A stretch of DNA of 11,210 nt from DATLWR01 sp035576205 (GTDB lineage: Bacteria > Pseudomonadota > Zetaproteobacteria > Mariprofundales > Mariprofundaceae). The translations under genes were made by a program, and so were the position numbers. The notes beneath the pieces are model-generated. The model made no database searches and was not told the origin of the DNA. It saw only the letters and a program-made list of their open reading frames with translations. Numbering within the stretch: position 1 is the stretch's first letter; every line of letters begins with the position of its first letter. The stretch lies in contig DATLWR010000013.1 of NCBI GenBank assembly GCA_035576205.1, forward strand, positions 1 through 11,210, given 5' to 3'. Positions 1 through 7,675 of the stretch are shown here, in pieces.

Positions 1-1
1 G

Positions 2-403
2 GCAACGCAGCCGGCCGCCCCTGCGCCGGTGGCCCAGCCGGCCGCCGAAGCGCCGAAGCAGGTCGCCTCGGCCCTGCCGGCGGGGAATGCCGCCAATGGC
101 GAGAAGCTTTCCGGCAAGTGCAAGGCCTGCCATAACTTCAACGACAAGAAGAAGGTCGGCCCGGGACTGGCCGGCGTGTTCGGCCGCAAGGTGGGGCAGA
201 TGGCCGACATGAGCTATAGCGACAGCCTGCAGAAGGGCAAGTGGGTCTGGGATGCCGCGCACCTGGCGGCATGGGCGTGCGATTCGGCAGCGGCAGTGAA
301 GGAGTTCACCGGCGATGCCGGGGCGAAGACCAAGATGCCCGCCGTGCATATTTGCGATCCGCAGCAGCAGGCCGACCTGATCGCCTTCCTGAAGACGCAG
401 TAA
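2..403 (+). CDS. Class I mono-heme cytochrome c, 3' part (5' end outside window)
   Basis: This is an electron-carrier cytochrome c acting in the periplasm or at the outer face of the inner membrane. The frame is open from the left edge, so the true start and any signal peptide or membrane anchor lie outside the window. A GTG at 29 is available but has no visible claim to be the start. The visible protein opens with an Ala/Pro-rich linker of about 25 residues, typical of cytochromes tethered by an N-terminal helix. The heme site CKACH follows (codons 119-133), then a KVGPGLAGVFGR-type stretch and the presumed axial Met in KTKMPA (codon 335-337). Two further cysteines (codons 278-280 and 353-355) bracket that Met and could form a disulfide. 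The C-terminal helix (QADLIAFLKT) is typical of the c2/c-552 group. gloA starts two bases after the stop. The electron donor and acceptor cannot be told from the sequence. Confidence 0.9.
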   Translation, partial: ATQPAAPAPVAQPAAEAPKQVASALPAGNAANGEKLSGKCKACHNFNDKKKVGPGLAGVFGRKVGQMADMSYSDSLQKGKWVWDAAHLAAWACDSAAAVKEFTGDAGAKTKMPAVHICDPQQQADLIAFLKTQ

Positions 404-405
404 CC

Positions 406-792
<387 letters not shown>

Positions 793-856
793 GTTTCGGC
801 AGCGCATCGAACGGCGTCTTTCGGCCAAAAACAGTCACTCAAAATTTATTCTTCTT

Positions 857-1417
857 CTATAAATTAAGTTGTGGTTGTTCTAGCTGCTTGGGAAACGACA
901 GGTTCGGTTGGAATGGCCGCCCCTCTAACTCCGCAACCTTATGGATTAACCAAATAAGTAAGTCGTCGGCATACTCAAAGTATTCAAACTGCTCTTTAAG
1001 GAGATCAATGTTTACATACTTGGTAGTAAGTTCACTTAAGTCTTCCACCACAGCGTTCATTTTGGCCACCTCTTCAAGGTTCGCGAATGCCAGTTGACCG
1101 CTGTTGTCATCCCACCATACGCAATGGGCATACTGATTCCGAATTTTCATACAATATCGTACGGCGGAAATGGAGCGATCATATTCACTGCCAATTTTAA
1201 GTTGATGGTAATATTGCCTTGCAAGAGCATCCGCCATATCAATTCTCCGAGTTTCACCTCGCGCTCTGAACATGACTTTCAGGGGAGTATCAAGATTCTC
1301 CCGTACGGCTTTTACGCAATTCATCAAGTCAATTTCCAAGTCGGCATATCCAGCCAGCATTCGACCTATAAGAGCGGCTTCATCGGGGAACTTAAGAAAT
1401 GCACGCAGAACTGTCAT
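857..1417 (-). CDS. Conserved protein of unknown function with HEPN-like R-x4-H motif
   Basis: I do not recognise a named family, although close relatives seem to occur as hypothetical proteins in Alphaproteobacteria (from memory). The protein has 186 residues from the ATG at 1417, is mostly helical and soluble, and lacks a signal peptide or membrane segment. The segment MKIRNQYAH contains Arg93-Asn94-x3-His98, the R-x4-H pattern with a polar residue after Arg that marks HEPN-type RNases and nucleotide-binding HEPN domains. An aromatic/acidic stretch (WWDD) follows. The frame stays open upstream to a TTG at 1486, just after the ATPase stop, but ATG 1417 fits the recalled homologues better. 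It converges with gloA and follows the ATPase on the same strand, separated by 78 bases from this start. Base composition is much more AT-rich than its neighbours, suggesting separate acquisition. The HEPN assignment rests on one motif only. Confidence 0.7.
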   Translation of the reverse strand: MTVLRAFLKFPDEAALIGRMLAGYADLEIDLMNCVKAVRENLDTPLKVMFRARGETRRIDMADALARQYYHQLKIGSEYDRSISAVRYCMKIRNQYAHCVWWDDNSGQLAFANLEEVAKMNAVVEDLSELTTKYVNIDLLKEQFEYFEYADDLLIWLIHKVAELEGRPFQPNLSFPKQLEQPQLNL

Positions 1418-1426
1418 ATTGGACTT

Positions 1427-1432
1427 AGTATA
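1427..1432 (-). promoter_or_regulatory. Possible -10 element for the HEPN-like gene
   Basis: Read on the minus strand, TATACT lies nine bases upstream of the ATG at 1417. It differs from the sigma-70 consensus -10 at one base. A start point six or seven bases downstream would give an almost leaderless transcript. No good -35 hexamer is seen at 16-18 bases, so support is weak. Confidence 0.25.
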
Positions 1433-1495
1433 GACGTACTCAAATGCCTCTCGAATGACTGCATTTGGCCGTAAGCGGCCATTCAACTCGCCCGA

Positions 1496-4093
<2,598 letters not shown>

Positions 4094-4101
4094 GATGGCA
4101 A

Positions 4102-4106
4102 CTCCC
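4102..4106 (-). promoter_or_regulatory. Ribosome-binding site deciding the ATPase start
   Basis: GGGAG read on the minus strand lies eight bases before the ATG at 4093. It overlaps the upstream in-frame ATG at 4108, which itself has no Shine-Dalgarno sequence, so 4093 is favoured as the translation start of the ATPase. Confidence 0.5.
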
Positions 4107-4131
4107 ATTGCTGGCCAGTATAGGCGACGGC

Positions 4132-4154
4132 GACAGGGGACTGTTTCCCCTGTC
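4132..4154 (-). other. 9-bp perfect hairpin spanning the slyX stop codon
   Basis: GACAGGGGA (4132-4140) and TCCCCTGTC (4146-4154) form a perfect stem with a five-base loop. It includes two bases of the slyX TGA and lies about 40 bases before the ATPase start. No U-tract follows on either strand, so it is not a standard intrinsic terminator. It may modulate read-through, processing or relative expression between slyX and the ATPase. Confidence 0.5.
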
Positions 4155-4353
4155 AGTAGTGCGGCGGCGGAGCCTCCTCCTCGGGGCGGGCGAGCTGGCT
4201 GCCGGTACCCTTCAGGTGTTCGCGAACGCGTTTCATCTCCTTCTCCAGCCGGTCGAGCTGTTGCTGCTGGCTGGCAATGACGTCGTTCAGCTCCTGCAGC
4301 AGGTGCTCCTGGTAGGAGATTTTGGTTTCCAGTTCGATGAGGCGATCTTCCAT
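4153..4353 (-). CDS. slyX: SlyX family protein
   Basis: This is a small cytoplasmic protein of unknown biochemical function. The family name comes from the gene next to slyD in E. coli, and no reaction is established. Its 66 residues show the whole family pattern: MEDRLIELETKISYQE at the N-terminus, a continuous heptad-like coiled coil through LNDVIASQQQQLDRLEKEMKRV, and the diagnostic C-terminal PPPHY. Length is within the usual range of about 65-75 residues. AGGA stands about nine bases ahead of the ATG and supports this start. It is the first gene of a minus-strand pair with the proton-pumping ATPase and is divergent from the metal efflux operon, 80 bases away. No clear promoter hexamers are seen for it in that gap. 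Linkage to a P3A ATPase is unusual to my knowledge. Confidence 0.93.
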   Translation of the reverse strand: MEDRLIELETKISYQEHLLQELNDVIASQQQQLDRLEKEMKRVREHLKGTGSQLARPEEEAPPPHY

Positions 4354-4433
4354 GCGGCCATCCTAGTGCATCGGTCGTGATCGGAAAGGCGTGGATGTTG
4401 CCCGGTTCATTGTCTTTTAAGATTCTTAGGCCT
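4354..4433. promoter_or_regulatory. Divergent promoter region between slyX and the metal efflux operon
   Basis: These 80 bases must hold the promoters for both directions. They are noticeably AT-richer at the operon side. Two overlapping palindromes stand there: TAAGA-T-TCTTA (4418-4428) and TAGGCCTA (4427-4434), the latter running into the proposed start of the first operon gene. TAAGAT (4418-4423) could serve as a -10, with TTGCCC (4398-4403) as a poor, closely spaced -35. I see neither a CusR-type box nor a MerR/CueR-type long-spacer promoter that I can name. Confidence 0.35.
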
Positions 4434-4859
4434 ATGTTTGCAGCCATGACACTGCGTTGGCCGCATATCCGCAAGCTCGCCCGGCTGTTTGCCGGCGCCT
4501 TCGCCGTGCAGGTGATCGCCGCCGGGGCCTGCCTGATGGTACCCGAGGCGCATGCCATGCCGATGCAGTCCAAGGCCGCCGTCATGGCGCACTGCACCGA
4601 CATGGAGATGGCATCGGATCACGCGATGCCGATGCAGCATGGCGACAAGTCCGCCTGTCCGCACTGCGACCAGCCGGACAGCATCGCACCGGCGCACATC
4701 GACTTCGACCATCTGCCGGCGATGGCGGCAGTACTGGTTGCCGCACCGCAGTTGCCGGTGGCGGCAGCGGCCGAACCTGTCTTCGCTGTGCGCACCCCGA
4801 CCGGGCCACCGCGCAGCGCTTCGCTGATCTACCAGACAACCCAGCGTATCCGTATTTGA
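4434..4859 (+). CDS. Small exported Met/His/Cys-rich protein, first gene of the metal efflux operon
   Basis: The 141-residue protein has a signal peptide: Arg/Lys-rich n-region (residues 8-17), hydrophobic core (18-36) and probable cleavage after EAHA (41). The mature part begins with a likely metal-binding stretch (42-80) holding MPMQ twice, CTDMEM, several His residues and a CPHC pair (75-78). An Ala-rich middle follows, with a basic C-terminus ending QRIRI. Short proteins with such a Cys/His cluster and an R-x-R-I-like tail often precede cus/cop operons. They are variously labelled DUF2946-like or CopL-like, but I cannot place this one firmly. Periplasmic Cu+ or Ag+ binding, or a leader/sensor role, is inference. 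The start could be 4434 (AGG only three bases upstream), 4446 or 4377; the signal peptide survives with any. Two strong hairpins separate it from the channel gene. Confidence 0.75.
   Translation: MFAAMTLRWPHIRKLARLFAGAFAVQVIAAGACLMVPEAHAMPMQSKAAVMAHCTDMEMASDHAMPMQHGDKSACPHCDQPDSIAPAHIDFDHLPAMAAVLVAAPQLPVAAAAEPVFAVRTPTGPPRSASLIYQTTQRIRI
4557..4637 (+). repeat. Two copies of a 12-base MPMQ-coding repeat (third copy at 10966-10977)
   Basis: The 12-mer ATGCCGATGCAG occurs at 4557-4568 and 4626-4637 in the first operon gene and again at 10966-10977 in the last one. Each copy is read in frame as Met-Pro-Met-Gln. It may reflect shared ancestry of metal-binding segments, or simple convergence on Met-rich sequence with the same codon preference. 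Confidence 0.5.
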
Positions 4860-4877
4860 TCGCCGCTTTCTGCTAAA

Positions 4878-4919
4878 GCCACGGCTCGCCTGAGCCGTGG
4901 CGCGCGCGTTGTCGCGCGC
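4878..4919 (+). promoter_or_regulatory. Two tandem perfect hairpins between the first gene and the channel gene
   Basis: The first hairpin pairs GCCACGGCTC (4878-4887) with GAGCCGTGGC (4892-4901) around a four-base loop. The second pairs GCGCGCG (4902-4908) with CGCGCGC (4913-4919) around TTGT. They abut directly, start 18 bases after the preceding stop, and end ten bases before the AGGAGG of the channel gene. Neither is followed by a T-run, so an intrinsic terminator of standard form is unlikely. Attenuation, a processing or stability element, or differential expression of leader protein and exporter are the plausible roles. Confidence 0.55.
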
Positions 4920-4929
4920 AATTCCCGGC

Positions 4930-4935
4930 AGGAGG
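4930..4935 (+). promoter_or_regulatory. Strong ribosome-binding site of the channel gene
   Basis: AGGAGG lies five bases before ATG 4941, which opens the long TolC-type frame. A competing ATG at 4937 is only one base from it and reads a different, non-homologous frame. Confidence 0.75.
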
Positions 4936-4940
4936 CATGC

Positions 4941-6233
4941 ATGTTGTTCCGTTCATTCCCATATCTCGTGTTCTCGGCGGTGCTGTCGATCGCGCCGGCC
5001 TGCGCCAATGGTGCTCCGCTGACGCTGGCCGACGCCGAGGCGCTGGCGAAAGCGCACAATCCGGCGCTGGCCGGTGCCGTCGCCGGTGCAAAGGCGAAGG
5101 CAGCCGTGCCGCCGCAGGCAGGAAGTCTGCCCGATCCGGTGTTCTCCCTGGGGGCGCTGAACCTGCCGGTCGATACCTTCTCGACCAGCCAGGAGGCGAT
5201 GACCCAGATGCAGCTGGGCATCTCGCAGGCCCTGCCGTTTCCCGGCAAGCTGGGGCTGAAGCGACAGGCGGCCGAGAGACTTGCCGAGGCGGCGGCGGAG
5301 AACAGCGACGAGGTACGTTTGACGCTACTCCGCAACGTGCGCATCGCGTGGTGGAACCTCGCCTGGCTCGACAAGACGCTGTCCATCATCGGCCGTAACC
5401 AGGCGTTGCTGCGCAACCTGGTGCAGATTGCCGAGACCCGATACAAGACCGGCAAGGGTCTGCAGCAGGACGTGCTGTTGGCGCAGCTCGAGCTCTCCAA
5501 GCTGCTGGAGAAAGAGATGGAGCTTAAGGCTGCTCGCGAGAAGCAGGCGGCCGATCTCAATGCGCTGCTCGGCCAGCCGTCGGCGACCCCCGTGACGCTG
5601 CCGCCTATCGCCGATACCCCGCCGGTCGTTAGCCCCGACATTTCCGGGCTCAAGGACTGGGCGCATGACCACCGGCCGCTGCTTGCGGCCATGCGGCAAC
5701 AGGTCGCGGCGGCGGGCGATATGGTGGCGCTGGCGGATAAGGAGTATTACCCCGATTTCAGGCTGGGCGCGGCCTACGGTTTCCGGCGCGGCAACAATCC
5801 GAACGGCAGTCGCCGCGCCGATCTGGCCAGCGTGCAGCTGAGCCTCACCTTGCCGATTTTCACCGGCGACAAGCAGGACCGGCTGGTCGATCAGCGGCGG
5901 GCCGAACAGGCGCAGGCGGAGTTTTCCTGGCAGGACGCCGCCAACCAGGTCGATGCCGAGATCGATGCGGCCGCTGCTGATCTGCGCGCCGCAAGCGCCC
6001 GTGTCGAGCTGTTTCGGCAGGGCATCCTGCCGCAGGCCAGGCAGACGACCGCCTCGATGCTGGCCGGCTACCAGGTCAGCAGCGTCGACTTCCTCAACCT
6101 GGTGCGTGCCCAGGTGGGCGAATTCAACACCGACATCCAGTACTGGCAGCAGGTGGCCATGGCGCAACAGGCCGCCGCCCGCCTGGCCGCCGCCAGCGGC
6201 ACGGAAGATATGAACAAGGAAGGAACACAATGA
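4941..6233 (+). CDS. cusC: Outer-membrane channel of a heavy-metal RND exporter (TolC/CzcC/CusC family)
   Basis: This is the outer-membrane and periplasmic-tunnel component through which the tripartite pump releases metal outside the cell. The 430-residue protein has a signal peptide, with probable cleavage after ACA (about residue 22). The two outer-membrane-efflux repeats follow: LTLADAEALAKAHNPAL at the start of the first, long helices with the family-typical QALPFPGKL, and RYKTGKGLQQDVLLAQLELSKL closing it. The second repeat carries LTLPIFTGDKQ and ends with GYQVSSVDFLNLVRAQ. These phrases are those of CzcC/CusC channels in metal pumps. E. coli CusC is an acylated lipoprotein; here Cys21 has no canonical lipobox, so lipidation is doubtful. 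The stop overlaps the adaptor start as ATGA. The symbol is by operon analogy; CzcC-like sequence alone does not fix the metal. Confidence 0.9.
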   Translation: MLFRSFPYLVFSAVLSIAPACANGAPLTLADAEALAKAHNPALAGAVAGAKAKAAVPPQAGSLPDPVFSLGALNLPVDTFSTSQEAMTQMQLGISQALPFPGKLGLKRQAAERLAEAAAENSDEVRLTLLRNVRIAWWNLAWLDKTLSIIGRNQALLRNLVQIAETRYKTGKGLQQDVLLAQLELSKLLEKEMELKAAREKQAADLNALLGQPSATPVTLPPIADTPPVVSPDISGLKDWAHDHRPLLAAMRQQVAAAGDMVALADKEYYPDFRLGAAYGFRRGNNPNGSRRADLASVQLSLTLPIFTGDKQDRLVDQRRAEQAQAEFSWQDAANQVDAEIDAAAADLRAASARVELFRQGILPQARQTTASMLAGYQVSSVDFLNLVRAQVGEFNTDIQYWQQVAMAQQAAARLAAASGTEDMNKEGTQ

Positions 6234-7636
6234 ACAGGACAACGTGGATCGTGACGATCGCCGCACTCGCCGCGGGCCTCGCCGGCGGCTACTTCCTGGC
6301 CGGCGGCAAGACGCCGCAGAATTCTTCCGGCGTGACCGGCAGCAACGCGGAGAAGAAGATCCTCTTCTACCGCAACCCGATGAACCCGGCGATCACCTCG
6401 CCGGTGCCGGCCAAGGACGAGATGGGCATGGACTATATCCCGGTCTATGCCGGTGGCAGCTCCGGCAACGAGCCGGCCGGCACCGTGAAGATCGACCCGA
6501 CGACCGAGCAGGATATCGGCGTGCGGCTCAGCAAGGCAGTGGAGCGGAACCTGTCACGCACCATCACCACGGTCGGCCGCATCACCTTCGACGAGAGTCG
6601 GCTGGTGACGCTGCATCCGAAGGTGGAGGGCTGGATCAACAAGCTGTTCGTCGATACGACCGGGGAAAGCGTGCAGCAGAACACCATGCTGCTGTCGCTC
6701 TACTCGCCGCAGCTCGTGGCGACCGAGGAGGAGTACCTGCTGGCGCTCTCCAACTGGGAGCAGCTCAAATCGAGCCCGTATCCCGACATCCGCGACGGTG
6801 CCAGGCGTCTGCTCGATTCGTCGCTCGACCGGCTGCGCTTCTTCGACGTGCCCGAGCACCAGATCCGCGAACTTCAGAAGACGCACCACGTCATGAAATA
6901 CCTGCACATCCATGCCCCGGCCGCCGGCGTGGTGACCCGTATCGGTGTGCGCGAAGGGGCGCATGTCACACCCGCCTCGGAGCTCTACCAGATCGCCGAC
7001 CTGTCGCATGTCTGGGTGCTGGCCGACCTCTACGAGTACGAGATCGGCTGGGTGAGGACCGGCGATGCGGCGACGCTGCATATCGATTCGCTGCCCGGCC
7101 ACGATTTCCGGGGCCGCATCACCTACATCTATCCCTATCTCGATCCGCAGACCCGCACCAACAAGGTGCGTATCGAGTTCGACAATCCCGACGGGCTTTT
7201 GAAGCCCGACATGTTCGGCGACGTGACCATCGCCGCCAGCAGCCGCAAGCCGGGCGTCTATGTACCGCGCGAGGCGGTGCTGGTAACCGGCAAGCGCGAG
7301 CATCTGTTCGTGCGGACTGCGCCCGGCCGCTTCGAGCCGCGCGACGTGCGCACCGGGGCCGCGGCCGACGGCATGGTCGAAATCCTCAGTGGTGTGAAGG
7401 CCGGCGAGGAGGTGGTCTCCAGTGGCCAGTTCCTGATCGATTCCGAATCGTCGATCCGCGAGGCGGCGGCGAAGATGCAGGAGCCTTCGGCAGGAGAGTC
7501 GAAGGGGACGGCTGCAAGCCGCCCGCAGGATGAAGGACAGGAAGTCCCTCACAGTGACGCAACGGAACCTGCTGCCCCGGATGATATGAACATGGAAGGC
7601 ATGTCGATGGACCGGCCGGGGAAGAGCCATGAGTAA
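6230..7636 (+). CDS. cusB: Periplasmic adaptor (membrane fusion protein) of Cu+/Ag+ RND exporter, with heavy-metal-binding domain
   Basis: This protein links the inner-membrane pump to the outer-membrane channel and probably handles metal itself. The 468 residues begin with an uncleaved signal or anchor helix (about 5-25). A heavy-metal-binding domain follows (about 43-73, FYRNPMNP...DEMGMDYIPVY). Its Met51, Met65 and Met67 correspond by position to the N-terminal methionine trio of E. coli CusB that binds Cu+/Ag+ (family knowledge from memory). Next come the barrel-sandwich hybrid (about 125-165 and 225-255), split by a helical hairpin (about 165-220), then beta-barrel and membrane-proximal domains to about 415. 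A low-complexity tail ends in MNMEGMSM, an extra Met-rich site not found in E. coli CusB. AAGGA precedes the ATG, and the start overlaps the channel stop by four bases. The pump gene follows after 39 bases. Confidence 0.93.
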   Translation: MNRTTWIVTIAALAAGLAGGYFLAGGKTPQNSSGVTGSNAEKKILFYRNPMNPAITSPVPAKDEMGMDYIPVYAGGSSGNEPAGTVKIDPTTEQDIGVRLSKAVERNLSRTITTVGRITFDESRLVTLHPKVEGWINKLFVDTTGESVQQNTMLLSLYSPQLVATEEEYLLALSNWEQLKSSPYPDIRDGARRLLDSSLDRLRFFDVPEHQIRELQKTHHVMKYLHIHAPAAGVVTRIGVREGAHVTPASELYQIADLSHVWVLADLYEYEIGWVRTGDAATLHIDSLPGHDFRGRITYIYPYLDPQTRTNKVRIEFDNPDGLLKPDMFGDVTIAASSRKPGVYVPREAVLVTGKREHLFVRTAPGRFEPRDVRTGAAADGMVEILSGVKAGEEVVSSGQFLIDSESSIREAAAKMQEPSAGESKGTAASRPQDEGQEVPHSDATEPAAPDDMNMEGMSMDRPGKSHE

Positions 7637-7675
7637 CGCTGTTCCTGCCTGCACGAAGCGTGTGGGGGTGGCGGC

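Larger units (their letters stand above)
841..1465. other. AT-rich island within GC-rich DNA
   Basis: Hand counting of six 60-base rows (841-1200) gives about 42 % GC, while surrounding genes are near 65 %. The change is abrupt on the left, just after gloA, and lies near 1465 on the right, about 30 bases before the ATPase stop codon. The island holds essentially one minus-strand gene. No flanking direct repeats, inverted repeats, transposase or tRNA were seen that would explain insertion. Confidence 0.7.

Noticed and set aside
241..405. Longer glyoxalase start at 241
   Set aside because: It lies out of frame within the cytochrome coding region; GTG 406 puts all four metal ligands at the standard positions.
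793..856. Possible bidirectional terminator between gloA and the converging gene
   Set aside because: No stem longer than a few bases could be found; only an AT-rich run.
888..1474. Plus-strand open frames opposite the HEPN-like gene
   Set aside because: No ribosome-binding sites or recognisable sequence; the minus-strand frame is longer and resembles conserved proteins.
4094..4603. N-terminal extension of the ATPase frame to 4603
   Set aside because: It would overlap slyX fully and the divergent gene partly. The added sequence resembles no P-type ATPase N-terminus, and GGGAG marks the start at 4093.
4829..5692. Minus-strand open frame of 287 codons opposite the channel gene
   Set aside because: Ser/Ala-rich shadow that would run antisense through the hairpins and channel start.
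6554..7654. Minus-strand open frame of 366 codons opposite the adaptor gene
   Set aside because: Shadow of the adaptor; no initiation signal, domain or plausible product.
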